Positions 1-11,463 of a DNA stretch of 64,000 nt are shown here, piece by piece. The stretch's first letter is position 1. Each line of letters starts with the position of its first letter. The stretch covers positions 1,240,001 through 1,304,000 of the forward strand of contig OY744469.1 of the NCBI GenBank assembly GCA_963556145.1. The letters run 5' to 3'. Source of the DNA: Hygrocybe punicea. Lineage: Eukaryota; Basidiomycota; Agaricomycetes; Agaricales; Hygrophoraceae. The position numbers were made by a program, and so were the translations under genes. The notes under the pieces are model-generated. The model saw only the letters and a program-made list of their open reading frames with translations, ran no database searches and was not told the DNA's origin.

Positions 1-57
1 CCCAAGAATTGGTGGCCAGAGGGTGTTTGGGGAACCTAGAGTAAGCATTAGCATCCA

Positions 58-1050
58 TCAATGTCCATGTGGATGATTATGCTGACCTTCTCTGTGAAAT
101 GCTGGCAGAGGAGGCAAAATAAGGTCCACTGGAGTCCAAGTCCAAGGCACACTATGACCCAGAGGGGATGCACAGACAAAGGCATGAAGGGTATGATCCT
201 CAGCTGCATACACACCTGTGTCTTCCAATTCATGCATCGTGGGATCAATTATTGGAAGTGTTGAAGGAACCGGCACTCTGGTATCTTTCACCAGAAAGGG
301 GTTTTCGCCACAATCGAGGATGGGGAGGAGTGTGTGCAGCCCCTTCTCATTCATCGATGGAGGATCCTGCTCCTGATGCAAGACTGGTGTCATGGATGCC
401 AATGGTCTCAGCGCTGTGACTGTCACAGATCATGAATGGCTGAACAGGGCAGGGAATCATACTCACCTCGGTCTGCATATGTCTCATTGCTGTATCCTTT
501 TGCTGGAGACAACATTGCTGTTCGTTGTTGCATGAGATGAGTGAGCTTCTGCAACTCAATATGCTGTGCTGCAAGCAGAGTCTGTACTTCTTCTAGCGAA
601 AGACGTAGTGCCTCATTCTGGATCCATGCAAGGTCAATGGGACTGCCAGCATTTGCACACAGTGTGCACAGCTCAGAAGGGAACGCCATCTTCATCCATG
701 CCTGAACATCAGGCTGAACAAGGGCTGGCAATCGGAACAGTGCAGAGTCGGGCCGTACTTGATACAAGGCCACTGCACACTAAGTAAACATAGTATATTG
801 CAATGAATCTGTTTCACAAGCTGTCATGACGAACCTGGAAAAAATATGGCCAGAGTTCAATTAGCATTTGCCAGTAGTTTGATGCCCCCGAGAGGTTCTT
901 TTTCCCTAGAGGCAAATATTATCAACCAAAACTGTCAATGTGAAACATAAGCACACCTTCAATTGTGTCAAGGATCTCCTTGGCCATTGGATAGACTTGC
1001 CGGAGGAAAGTATCTGGCACCCTGGTATGGCGCCAGAGTGGGTCATAATT
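58..1050 (-). pseudogene. Unknown multi-exon protein gene, fragment
   Basis: I do not recognise this product. On the minus strand an exon ending at 467 is joined, through a 47-bp GT-AG intron (466-420), to an exon 419-58 that ends in TGA. The reading frame stays open across the junction and encodes a leucine- and glutamine-rich stretch followed by a proline- and histidine-rich tail (ending GHSVPW...HNHPHGH). Further upstream, around 940-1050, another open stretch (VPDTFLRQVYPMAKEILDTI) is followed by a good donor and looks like an earlier exon of the same gene. Its 5' continuation is cut off by the large hairpin element starting at 1102, so the gene is probably truncated. It could be an accessory gene of a lost transposon; nothing in it proves that. 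Confidence 0.4.
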
Positions 1051-1101
1051 CTTGTGAAGTTTACAGCCATTTTCTTATTGCTATTTTCATATATAATGAC
1101 A

Positions 1102-1777
1102 TTTTGAAAAACAAATCTTTTAAAGAAGGAGGTCCTAGTAAAATGATAACTTGTGAAATACTGCACCAAATTACATAGTCTGAGAGGGATAGTTTGTCTA
1201 TGTTCTAAGGGCCATCTTTCCCTCTATTTATAATTTCAAAATATGTGTTATATAAAAAGTTATAGGTGAATTGTTGATTTGAGTCATTGCAACTTGTACA
1301 ATGAATATCTTTACAAGAAATGCTTGGATTGACATGGTTGTAGAGAGAAAGTTGTTCTATTTTTCAAGGGCTACAAGGGCCCATGCCGTATTTTTCTGTA
1401 CTTTGAAATTTTGAAGGAGAATTACACAAAAACAACCTCTGTATAAATAACATTACAATAATCTGCTAAGGTTCAAAATACAAGAAAACGCGGTATGAGC
1501 CCTTGTAGCCCTTGAAAAATAGAACAACTTTCTCTCTACAACCATGTCAATCCAAGCATTTCTTGTAAAGATATTCATTGTACAAGTTGCAATGACTCAA
1601 ATCAACAATTCACCTATAACTTTTTATATAACACATATTTTGAAATTATAAATAGAGGGAAAGATGGCCCTTAGAACATAGACAAACTATCCCTCTCAGA
1701 CTATGTAATTTGGTGCAGTATTTCACAAGTTATCATTTTACTAGGACCTCCTTCTTTAAAAGATTTGTTTTTCAAAA
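1102..1777. repeat. Long hairpin (foldback/MITE-like) element
   Basis: Bases 1102-1380 and 1498-1777 are reverse complements of each other with no mismatch that I can see over roughly 279 bp. The match continues imperfectly for about 30 bp towards the centre (pairs such as AATACGGCATG versus AACGCGGTATG). Only about 60-90 bp of AT-rich loop remain, so the whole unit folds into one hairpin. It holds no convincing coding sequence. No clear target-site duplication was found. Immediately right of it lies the GC-rich palindromic module at 1778. Confidence 0.85.
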
Positions 1778-1905
1778 GGGTAGTTCTATTTGGCACCCCG
1801 GGGTGCACCTTCTTTCCCACGCACCCCTCCCCATAAATCTCAGAGTGCCCTGGGCACTTCTCAACTCATGTGCCCCCATGGCCGGGCATGGCCGGACAGC
1901 CGCTG
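1778..1905 (+). repeat. GC-rich palindromic interspersed module, copy 1
   Basis: It begins TTCTATTTGGCACCCCGGGGTGCAC, here noted as two halves: TTCTATTTGGC then a CACCCCGGGGTG palindrome followed by CAC. A GCCCTGGGCA palindrome and ATGTGCCCCCAT follow. The same ordered motifs occur in the opposite orientation at about 25645-25735. This is a short dispersed repeat of unknown type. Confidence 0.55.
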
Positions 1906-2004
1906 GATATCTATGTGTCACCAATGTCTTTGTCGTCTCTGTCGCCTCTCGTCACCATCACATCCTTCCACCACCACAGCCAACAGCCAACCACTACCGC
2001 CAGC

Positions 2005-2552
2005 TTGCTTCTTCCTTTCGAATAGAACAAACTGGTCTCGGAAAGTCGATGCTCATTTATTTCACACTTTATCGACTCCCAAGGGCGCTTCACTCATGAT
2101 GAGCCTGTTAGACAGACCACCGAGTACCAGGCAGTATCTCACAGTATTTTTCCCCCTCGTTTTAAGGGTAGTCATTAACTTTACCACCCAGTCATCGTTG
2201 GGAATGGCATCAAAGTGGCGTTGAACATCGTTGATATGCCTGGATACAGGGATCAACTCAATAATGAAAACTGGTGGGTTTCTTTTTACATCTTGCTTTG
2301 CCTCAATGAGATTACTCGTCTCCTGTAGTTGGGACCCTATCAAGTACATTAAGGACCAGCACAGCGCCTATCTTCACAAAGAGCTGATGGCCATCCATGA
2401 TCGGTACATCCAGGACATGCGGATCCACTGCTGCCTGTAACTTCATCAATCCTACAGGTCACTCGCCCTACGATGTCATTGTCATGAAAAACTTAGCGAG
2501 GTGGTCAATGTTGTGCCTGTCATCGCCAAGTCTGACAGCTTGTCCCTAAGGT
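2005..2552 (+). pseudogene. Septin GTPase pseudogene fragment
   Basis: Septins are filament-forming GTPases of the cytoskeleton. A P-loop-like TGLGKS lies near 2030-2050. It is followed, in shifting frames, by DEPVRQTTEYQAVSH, then LNIVDMPGYRDQ (the G3 region, near 2228-2260), an apparent GT-AG intron (about 2274-2328), then IKYIKDQHSAYLHKEL and DRYIQDMRIHCCL, FINPTGHS, and finally VIAKSDSLSL before a possible donor at 2551. All of this is the septin GTPase core in order. Frame changes and the lack of the rest of the G domain and of the coiled-coil tail show a dead fragment. Which septin paralogue it came from cannot be told. Confidence 0.75.
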
Positions 2553-3294
2553 GAGTTCACAGAGAATCCTTTGATCCGCGGGAGGTGGGAAGGACCGCAG
2601 CAAGGACAACCAAGGTGCCAAAGATGTCGACCAAGGCAATGAGGGTGCAGCTTCCACTCCAATTCTCACCCACCAACCGAGGCGCCAAAGATGAGGGAAG
2701 AGGCGAGGCTTTGGGTGTGACACAACACAGTACACCAGCACCCACTCGAACCACCTCACGAACCACGTATGCCCACGTCAATTGACGTGGAAGCTGCGTG
2801 CATGAGGTTGTGAGTGGTTGCCACCCCAAATCGTTTGCATCTTCTCGCAACCCTCTTGCTCTCTCCTGCCCCCTACTCGAAGCCAGGCCAGGGCCCTGCC
2901 CGACCTTCCAGAACATCACTATTCGCTGCCGCTGCTACCCTTGCAACTATAGCTGATACATCAATGGATGTGTTCACGCATGGTCGTGAGGCCAGCCGCC
3001 GCTATGGCACACATCTGGACCATCAAATCTCTGCACTGAGTCTGGCACCGTCTCATACTGTCGTGTCATCTCCACCATACCATGACCTTTGTCAATAGGG
3101 CAATGCATTTGAAGAGTTCAATTTGAGCCACTCGCTCGAACAAGGACAGCTGTCAACATCCACTCAGGTAAGACTCCAGCATGATGCCGACATGTACATT
3201 TCGCAGACATATTAGCAGAAATATGGCATGATCAAGAGAAGACGGGATGTATTTCAAGTTAGCTAGTCCATTGTATTCGACTACTCAGTGTATT
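2553..3294. other. Stretch with no recognisable gene
   Basis: Several open frames of 70-120 codons occur on both strands (for example minus 2557-2919), but they overlap each other, show no domain and have no coherent exon structure. I see no feature that I can support here. Confidence 0.5.
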
Positions 3295-4061
3295 TTAATC
3301 ACTATCAGAATGAGCACACTTCTTTCCGGTGCATTTGCATGTCTTCGCGTAGTGGCCAACTTTACCACACTTGGCGCAGTGGCGGAGTTGACGAGTCTTC
3401 GAATGGCTAGACTCGACAATTATATCAGGACCATGGTCAGGGATACTTTCTTGAGCTAGTTTTCCAGATTTGTCGAGGCAGATGCGCTTTCGAGAGCCCG
3501 ATTTTCCCTCTATGGCTGATGTGAGACGCTTCTGCTGAGGTCGGCCTTTTGTTTTCACTGTAGGAGGAGGCAGGATTACGGGTTGATTATCCAATTCCTG
3601 TTGCTCACTTGTATGAAGTCAGACAGTGTTGGGACAATCTAGACACTGCTCACATGATGGAATCCATGCCCGACTCCAGGAAGTGTAGTTCTTCTTCAGT
3701 ATGAACATGCTTGAGTGCAACTTTGAGTTTCGACATGGCTTGATGATGAATCACTTTCGGATGGAGGGTTCGTGTAACAGGTGGCGGTGTTGCGCAACCT
3801 TCAAATGTAGGAAAGATCGGTCCCAATGGTTTTGAGAGTTCCGGTGGTGCTGCCGTCAGCTTCCCTTGTGCAACACCAGGGACAACAGCAAGGTCCAGTT
3901 GCGAATCAAGGAGCCACCTGTACATAGAACTGGTATGAGCAAGGATGCATAATGGTAATATGCTACAACTTACCGGGCATTATACATACTGAGGTGAAAC
4001 ATGGAGTCAGTAGTATAGAGCACAGTAAAGGCGTGGCGACATAGAATGCCAAGGTTGACAC
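3295..4061 (-). pseudogene. MULE transposase gene, 3' part (SWIM half, zinc knuckle)
   Basis: This is the C-terminal end of the Mutator-like transposase whose main part lies at 13825-17304. The exon at 4061-3970 starts inside a SWIM zinc finger and supplies GILCRHAF, the second half of the Cys/His set. Next comes a linker exon (about 3925-3650) and a last exon (3594-3295) with a basic TKGRPQQKR segment and a CCHC-like knuckle, CAKCGKVGHYAKTC. The fragment is separated from the rest only by the LTR retrotransposon. The last bases before the element (ACAC) are repeated just after it at 13825-13828, and removal of the insertion joins CDCMMG to VNLGILCRH in frame. Confidence 0.85.
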
Positions 4062-4856
4062 TGAAGAGGGTCCTCGACCCTCTGAGGCCGTAACATCGAT
4101 ATCTAGCGAATCCGCTCGAACCCGACGTCTCTAGCAATCTACGTTCGAATTCGACGCAACCCGACGCAACCCGATGCATACCGACTAGCACGGCCGCTCA
4201 CGTACCTGGTCGGTCTATCTCATAAACTCACGGAACTTCAAATAGCAAAGATAGATCTCATCGGACTGGGATCCCGATATCGGACATGCCCTATTCACGC
4301 CTAGCGTCTCCCTTATGGGGATATAGTAAAGTATATTGCATCTTTTACGGTTTTTTATATCTTCCACCCATTTTCCCTGTCATTGTCGCCTCGCAACGCT
4401 CTTCCTACTTCCCCATTTTTATTCTCCTTTGTCTCCTCTCATCGGCCGAGGACTCTCGTCCGAATCTAGGTACACAAATTTGTAGTATAAAAACGGTGCC
4501 CAAGCGCCGTCTCAGAATAAGAAAACCAGTTCCCCCATTTCCTCTCTCTGAGAATTAGTCTCTCAGTAAATTCCATCACACACATTGCTCGTCGGATTCC
4601 TCGACGCACTCCCCGTCCTTCTACCGTCTTAATCTCTACGTTTCTCGTCACCCGACACCCGACCCGCCGTACCCGACATCGTCGGCTTCGTCGGCTTCGA
4701 TCGGTCTCGATAGATTTCAATAGTTTACTCGGCGGCTTCTTACTTTTTATATCCTATTATCTTACTGAAGCTTGTTAGACTATTCCTAGTCACTTCTACG
4801 CTGACCCCACAGGCTTAGGATTATTATTCCGCAGCCACCCCGACCTCGCCTTTACA
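4062..4856 (+). repeat. 5' LTR
   Basis: Starts TGAAGAGGG and ends TTTACA; nearly identical to 13030-13824. It contains a TATA-like TATAAAAA at 4486-4493. Confidence 0.93.
4486..4493 (+). promoter_or_regulatory. Putative LTR TATA box
   Basis: TATAAAAA sits in the second half of the 5' LTR, where a retrotransposon promoter is expected, followed by about 360 bp of R/U5-like sequence. The same octamer is in the 3' LTR (about 13454-13461). The transcription start itself cannot be read from the sequence. Confidence 0.5.
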
Positions 4857-4858
4857 TC

Positions 4859-4876
4859 TGGAGCCCACCACGAGGA
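4859..4876 (+). other. Putative primer-binding site
   Basis: TGGAGCCCACCACGAGGA starts two bases after the 5' LTR. TGG is the complement of the CCA end of a tRNA, as expected for tRNA-primed minus-strand synthesis. The tRNA was not identified. Confidence 0.6.
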
Positions 4877-5357
4877 ATAGTCTAGCACCACCATAGCTTC
4901 CTCTTCCCGTATCCCTCCCTCTGACCGTCGTCTTCGAGAACTTCCTCGAAGAACTCTTCAACAAGAACTCTCTTTAGCCGCCTTCGACCCGACAATCGAC
5001 GACGACTTCTTCCAGCTAGTACCCGACCACCTCGCTCGACATAACAATCTCCCGCTCGTCTCAGGGTCAAACACCCCCCTATATCTTTCATCCGACAGTC
5101 TCGAATCGGTCGATATACCGATAATTACCATTACACCCGACTCATCCGATCTCAGTTCGACACCCGCATCGCCTACGTCCCCGACTTCGACCTCACTAGA
5201 ACCCCCGTCCACGTCTTCGCTCTCGACATCGAAAACTCCGTCATCGTCATCGTCCCCGTCTTCGTCTTCGTCCACGCCGTCATCGCCCACATTACCCGAC
5301 CCGCTCATCGTACACCCGACAACCGCTTCATCGACATCTCAGCTCCTTCCACTCACA

Positions 5358-7613
5358 ATGACTTCGACCTCTGGATCCTCGACCGCTCCCCACGTTACCG
5401 CTCCCCATGTTACTCCACGACAAATGCCCGCTCGCGGTCACTCCACGGCCCCGACCTTCGACGGGAACCCGCTCAATTTAAACCGCTTCTTCGAAGAAGT
5501 CGAGATACTTGCTGCCGATGCCGCTCTCGACGACGCAGGACGCATCAAGCATAGTCTGCGCTACGCGTCGCTTAGTGACTACGAGCTTTGGGCAATTTTA
5601 CCTAGCGCGACCGGCGTCGATTATGCCGCATTCAAAAGGAGCGTACTCGTGCTATACCCGGGCACGGAAGATGATCACCGGTACACTATGGCGGATCTCG
5701 ACCGTCTTACGCACACCCAAACCGCTTACGGTATCCGTACCCGCGCCGAACTTGGCGAATATTACCGCGAGTTCATCCGAATCTCAGGGTTTCTTCTAGA
5801 CAAGGGTCGGATCTCTCCCCGAGAACGCAACATCGCGTACGAGAACGGCTTCCATGTCGAGCTTAAAAAGGACATCAAAACCCGTCTGCAGTACCAAAAG
5901 CCGAACCATTTCCATAGCGACCCTTACGACTTCCAGGACTTCCACAATTGCGCCCACTTCCTGCTGGCCGGAACCGCGGCCGAACCGTCCACTGTCTCTC
6001 GTCTATCGTCAATGTCGCCTGCCGCCATCCGGTACTCGACTCCAATAGAACCCGCCACCCGCTACCCGCCACCCGCTTGCTATGACCCGGTCATTCCTAA
6101 AGCGGAACCGGTCGAACCTAACGTATCCGACCTATTTCGTCTCGTTTCGCAACAACTCGCTGTCCTCACGCAAGCCCTCACCGAACGCAACAACCCCCCA
6201 AAGCCATGTGCAAATAGGGCTGAGCCGACCACCGCGGGACAGGGTTTCACCAATTTCAACTGCCTCTTTTGCGACGACCCGTTCCATCGTATACGCGATT
6301 GTCCTATTTGCGAGCAGTACACTCGAGACGGGATATGCCGCAAGAACGAGCACAGCCGCATCGTGTTGCCTAACGGAATGTATCTTCCAAAGGCTATCGT
6401 CGGCAAAAATATGAGGGAACGCTTCGACGCGTGGCACGCACAGAACCCCGGCAACCGCGCTCCCCCTGCCCGCAACCCCACAGAACCGTTCCAACGCGAC
6501 CCGCCGCCTCATGTAAAAGCTAACTTCGTCTCCGCCGTCGAAGTACCCACCTACGAACCAGAGGTCACCACCGAGTACGCCGACATCTTTCAGTCCACGA
6601 CGTCCGACATCGACGACGACAACAAACAGATTAAGGTTCTGGAAGCCGAAGTGCAGCGGCTTCGTAAACGGGTTAGATTCGACGGTGTAGAAATCCCATC
6701 AAAGACGAAAGGCAAGTCTAGAGAAACGTTTCCCAATCTGCCCACCACTTCCACGTCTGTCCCCGCCGTGAAACCCGCTGAGAAAACGGCCAGACCTATC
6801 AACGAGCAGCCGATCACCATAGTCCCCCCTTCGAACATGCGGCCGACCGAGCCGACCGCCCTTGTACCATGCACTCCCCAGAACCTTCCTGCATCGCACC
6901 CCCAATACCGCTACCAAGCCCCCATCGAAGATCCCGGTATCGCCAAATCCGTCATCGACCGCGCGCTCAATTCTCAAGTCTGCATTTCGCAGCGAGAACT
7001 TTTAGCCATGTCGTCCGACGCCCGCTGTCACATGAAGGACCTCACTACGTCGAAAAAGGTCACCGCCGAAAGTAACAACGTCGAGGTTTTCCATTTTCAC
7101 GCACCCGAAATCCCCACTCGCGCCTGTCAACACTGTCAGGAAAACGTCCCGCTCGTCGTCGGCCGCGACTCAGTCCCTCTCCGTGCGGTCTACCCACTCA
7201 TCAATGGCAAATTCGTATTCGAGTGCGTCCTCGACAACGGTTCCATGATCATCGGCATGCGACGCGATATTTGGGAGAAACTCGGTTACGGCCTCCAAAA
7301 CATGAAGATGCGAATGCAGTCGGCAAACAAGAGCGACAACGATACCCTCGGCCGGATCGCGAATCTTAAATTCACCTTCGGCGACGTCGATCTTTTCCTC
7401 CAAGTCCAAGTCGTCGACGACGCCCCCTACGAGATCCTCATCGGCCGCCCGTTCTTCACGCTTTCCGAAGCCCTTACGAAGGATTATAAAAACGGAGAAC
7501 AACAAGTCACGATCACGGACCCAAACACCGGCGCCGTCGTCACCTTGCCCACCATCGAGCACAACCAAAAGAACCGACGAGAGCGGTCCGACACCGGAAA
7601 ACCGGATTTTTAG
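5358..7613 (+). CDS. Gag-protease polyprotein of the LTR retrotransposon
   Basis: This 751-aa frame encodes the capsid-like Gag (about residues 25-210), a canonical CCHC zinc knuckle CLFCDDPFHRIRDC (C302, C305, H310, C315) that should bind element RNA, a proline- and threonine-rich linker with a short predicted coiled coil, and a C-terminal aspartic protease. The protease active-site motif reads VLDNGS (D626) where most relatives have DTGS/DSGS, and the flap end ILIGRPFF is present. It follows a leader of about 500 bp after the 5' LTR. The stop at 7611-7613 is preceded by a T run (GATTTTTAG), and pol continues in the -1 frame. The frame is intact. Confidence 0.92.
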   Translation: MTSTSGSSTAPHVTAPHVTPRQMPARGHSTAPTFDGNPLNLNRFFEEVEILAADAALDDAGRIKHSLRYASLSDYELWAILPSATGVDYAAFKRSVLVLYPGTEDDHRYTMADLDRLTHTQTAYGIRTRAELGEYYREFIRISGFLLDKGRISPRERNIAYENGFHVELKKDIKTRLQYQKPNHFHSDPYDFQDFHNCAHFLLAGTAAEPSTVSRLSSMSPAAIRYSTPIEPATRYPPPACYDPVIPKAEPVEPNVSDLFRLVSQQLAVLTQALTERNNPPKPCANRAEPTTAGQGFTNFNCLFCDDPFHRIRDCPICEQYTRDGICRKNEHSRIVLPNGMYLPKAIVGKNMRERFDAWHAQNPGNRAPPARNPTEPFQRDPPPHVKANFVSAVEVPTYEPEVTTEYADIFQSTTSDIDDDNKQIKVLEAEVQRLRKRVRFDGVEIPSKTKGKSRETFPNLPTTSTSVPAVKPAEKTARPINEQPITIVPPSNMRPTEPTALVPCTPQNLPASHPQYRYQAPIEDPGIAKSVIDRALNSQVCISQRELLAMSSDARCHMKDLTTSKKVTAESNNVEVFHFHAPEIPTRACQHCQENVPLVVGRDSVPLRAVYPLINGKFVFECVLDNGSMIIGMRRDIWEKLGYGLQNMKMRMQSANKSDNDTLGRIANLKFTFGDVDLFLQVQVVDDAPYEILIGRPFFTLSEALTKDYKNGEQQVTITDPNTGAVVTLPTIEHNQKNRRERSDTGKPDF

Positions 7614-10600
7614 AAGTCGAGGACCTGGAGAAACCTCTCGGGAAGGATGCACCGGGAGATGAGAAGCTGCCACTCGAAAGCGACCACACCTATACCACGA
7701 ACTATGCTTCCCTTTTGCCGTTTCCCCTAGAAGAGGACTTATGTTTTTCTATCGATTTAGATTTCTCTTCGTCTCAGCCTCAGACTGCCGCCCAGTACAT
7801 TTCATTGTTGACCAATGTACAAAATCAGCTACGTACTACCGATACCCTTCCTTCGTCTTGTTCCGTCTCCGCTCCTGCGTCACATATTTCTTCTTCAAAT
7901 ATTTGTAACAAGGCCTCTACTGAACACGCTACCTATATCTCATATACCACCCCCCCTACCAGGGACCTAAAAGGAGTCGTTACCAAGAAAAAGTATAAGA
8001 AGGTAGCCGATCGTATCCGCCCAATTTCTACCACTCTCCCCGACGAATACCGCATCATACGCGAGATCACCGGCGACCCGCTAGCCGATTTACCCACGCT
8101 CCCGACTCACCCGCCCGACTTTACACCCGGCACCCGCTATACTCAGGAACGACACGACGCGATGCCGATGAACCCGGATGGATTCCTTTGGCCTGAGGAA
8201 GAAAAACTCGGCCACCATATCATCAAAACGCAAGAAGCCGCCTTCGCCTGGAACGAATCCGAGAAAGGCCAGTTCAATACGGACTACTTCCCGCCGATCC
8301 ACATTCCCACCGTACCGCACGACCCGTGGGTCCATCGCAATATCCCAATCCCACCCGGCATCCTTAATGAAGTCATCGGCATCATCAAAGACAAAATTAA
8401 CGCCGGTACCTATGAACCCTCGAATTCGTCATATCGCTCCCGCTGGTTCTGCGTTTTGAAAAAGGACGGGAAGTCTCTTCGAATCGTCCACGATCTACAG
8501 CCGCTTAACGCCGTCACTATCCGCGATCCCGCCGTACCGCCCATGACCGAGCACTTGGCCGAGGCCTTTGGCGGCCACTCTTGCTACGCTTCCTTCGACC
8601 TCTTCGTCTCTTTCGACCAATGCCTCGTCCACCCCTCGTCTCGGGACTATATGACCTTTCAGTCTCCACTCGGAACACTTCGACTTACGCGGATTGCTAT
8701 GGGATACACAAATTCCCCGCAGATCCTACACGGTGACTCTACGTACATCCTCCGTGACGAAATCCCTCATCTTGCCGTTCCGTATATGGACGATATTCCC
8801 GTCAAAGGGCCTCCAACCCGCTACGAGCAACCCGACGGTACCTACGAAACTATACCCGAGAACCCGGCAATTCGACGTTTCATTTGGGAGCACTTCCAAG
8901 GTGTCAACCGCGTCATCCAGCGTTTCCGCTATGTTGGCGGTACCTTCAACGGCAAAAAACTCGAGTTGTGTCGACCCTCAGTCATCGTTGTTGGCCACCG
9001 ATGCACATACGAAGGAAGAGTAGCCAACGACTCCAAAGTACAGAAGATTCGCGATTGGCCACTGCCGACCAACCTCACCGAAGTTCGCGCCTTTCTCGGC
9101 ATCTGCGGCGTCTTGCGTATTTTTATCAAGGACTTCTCGCTCCACTCCCGACCCCTCGTCCGTCTTACCTGCAAAGGTATACCCTTCGAATTTGGTGAAG
9201 AAGAAGAGACCGCCATCGACTACCTCAAAAACGCCGTCATTACGTCGCCAGCGCTGCGCGCTATCGACTACACGCGTGAATGGGAAGTGATTCTCGCCGT
9301 CGATTCATCCGTTCTTGGAGTCGGCTTCGTTCTTATGCAAATCCGCGCCGACGGAAAGCGCTATCCGAATCGCTTTGGTTCAATATCGTGGAACGAACAC
9401 GAAGCCCGATACTCCCAGTCCAAGCTCGAACTCTACGGCCTCTTCAGGGCCCTCCGCACCTACCGAATCTTCATCATCGGCGTCCGCAACCTCACTGTTG
9501 AAGTCGACGCGAAGTACATAAAAGGGATGCTCAACAACCCCGACATTCAGCCCAATGCTACGATCAACCGATGGATAGCCGGCGTGCTCTTATTTGACTT
9601 TAGACTCGTTCACGTACCCGCTTCCGCACACGGTGCACCCGACAGACTCTCCCGACGTCCCCGCGCTGCAGAAGACCCCGAGGAGATCAACGATTCCGAC
9701 GATTGGCTCGACCACTCCTATGGTTTCTTTATGGAAGTCGTCAACTACCGACCCGTCCCCATACCGTCTAAGCCGATTGCCGTATGCGGCCGCTGCCGTG
9801 CCACAGCCGACCGACTCCAAGAATTACCCGCCGTCCTCGTCTACACAAATCAGGAAGCCGTTTCTGACATACCGCGATCCGATAAAGCCCGCACGGCCGA
9901 CGCTCGTCTTGCTCTCGTCGAGATCTGGTTACGAGATCTAACCCGACCCGCGAACTTCACGGACGAAGAATACCGTCTGTTCTTATGATACGCCCTTGAA
10001 TTCTTCGTCACCGATAACAAGCTTTGGCGCAAAGACCGTCACGGAAAACACAAACTTGTCATACCGCCCGACCGCCAGCTTCAGTTACTCAAAGACGCTC
10101 ACGACTCTCTCGGCCACAAAGGTATATTCTCCGTCCGCGCTCGGCTACTCGACCGTTTCTGGTGGCCGCACCTCGACCACGACGTCAAGTGGTACGTCCA
10201 GTCTTGCCATCAGTGCCAAGTACGGCAAATGCGTTATCATCACATTCCGCCCACCGTCGCTACACCGGCCTCGCTATTTCGTAAAGTGTATGTCGACACA
10301 ATGTTTATGCCACGATCCGGCGGCTATCGATACATCGTCCAAGCCCATTGCTCCCTGTCCGCTTACCCTGAGTTCTGCATGTTACGCCGCGAGACCGGCT
10401 CCACCATCGGCTCATTCTTGTTTGAAGACATCTTATGCCGTTGGGGCGCTCTCGAAGAAATCCTCACCGACAACGGCAAGCCGTTCGTAGAAGCGCTCGA
10501 CTATCTTGCCTCCCGCTACGGTATCCGGCACATCCGCATTTCGCCCTATAACTCACAAGCGAACGGACCCGTTGAGCGTCGCCACCTAGATGTCCGGGAG

Positions 10601-11263
10601 GCCATTATGAAAAGTTGTGACGGAGATGAAAAGAAATGGCACACCGTAACCCACTCCGTATTTTGGGCCGAACGGGTCACGACACACAAAAGCCTCGGAT
10701 ACTCGTCCTACTACATCGCACACGGAGTAGAACCGCTGTTTCCATTCGATTTTGCCGAAGCTACGTACATGGTTCCAACGCAAGATACGATGTCTACGAC
10801 CGACCTCATAGTCATCCGCGCCCGACAACTTCGTAAATGAGAAGCCGACCTCGATCGGGTCAAAGAAAAGCTTACCAAATCTCGGCTCGCGTCCGCCCGG
10901 CAATTTGAGCAGAAATACGCCAACACGATCAAAGTTTACGACTTCGAACCCAGTAACCTCGTTCTCGTCCGAAATTCACGTATCGAAATGTCTCTCGATC
11001 GTAAAGCAAAACCGCGGTACTTTGGACCCATGGTTGTCGTCAGGAAAACAGAAGGCGGATCCTACATACTCGCCGAACTCGACGGTGCGGTTTCTAAATC
11101 TCGATTTGCCGCTTTCCGAGTCGTACCCTACCACGCCCGCTCAAAAATATCGATACCGTTGGATGACTTCTTACAATACCCCGATGCCGACGATACCGAT
11201 TCAAACGATCTTGATGATCCGACGTACCCGCCCTCTATAGACTCCTCACCCAACGACGATTAA
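7614..11263 (+). pseudogene. Pol (RT-RNase H-integrase) with two TGA interruptions
   Basis: Pol lies in the -1 frame relative to gag and is open from 7076; the first ATG is at 7715. Reverse transcriptase shows IVHDLQPLNAVT, FQSPLGT and the catalytic YMDD (residues 357-360 counted from 7715). RNase H follows (LAVDSSVLGVGFVLMQ, LELYGL, HVPASAHGAPDRLSR). The integrase has an HHCC zinc domain (HDSLGHKG...CHQCQV) and catalytic D/D/E (VDTMF, LTDNGKPF, VERRH). Two TGA codons, at 9986-9988 just before the integrase and at 10838-10840 after the catalytic core, interrupt an otherwise single open frame to 11263. Both can come from CGA by one C-to-T change. The copy is thus likely non-functional without readthrough. 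Confidence 0.9.
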
Positions 11264-11463
11264 GCATTTCATTCTGTCCACGTTATACCCCCATTTTATT
11301 TAGTTCCTCTTAGTTTTCTAATGATATGACGAATGATGCGAATAGTCCTATGTCTTCGGGAGCCGATCGGCTTTCCTTAGCTGGGTGAACAAGCTGACAC
11401 GTCTTTTATGTACACGATATATTTTTTTATATACAATGGGCTCGTTATTTTTATATATATATT
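11264..11463. other. AT-rich spacer between pol and the antisense gene
   Basis: About 200 bp with T/A runs (for example TTTTTTATATAC and TATATATATATTTTA near 11420-11465). No gene. It probably holds the 3' ends of the sense pol and antisense transcripts, which converge here. Confidence 0.5.

Noticed and set aside
4958..5308. Minus frame of 116 codons rich in D, G and V upstream of gag
   Set aside because: It is the complement of the C/T-rich gag leader; it has biased composition, no domain and no exon structure.
6080..9216. Several 90-170 codon minus frames under gag and pol
   Set aside because: They lie opposite well-supported gag and pol domains and have no recognisable features; the antisense gene that I do accept lies outside pol and has introns and a zinc motif.
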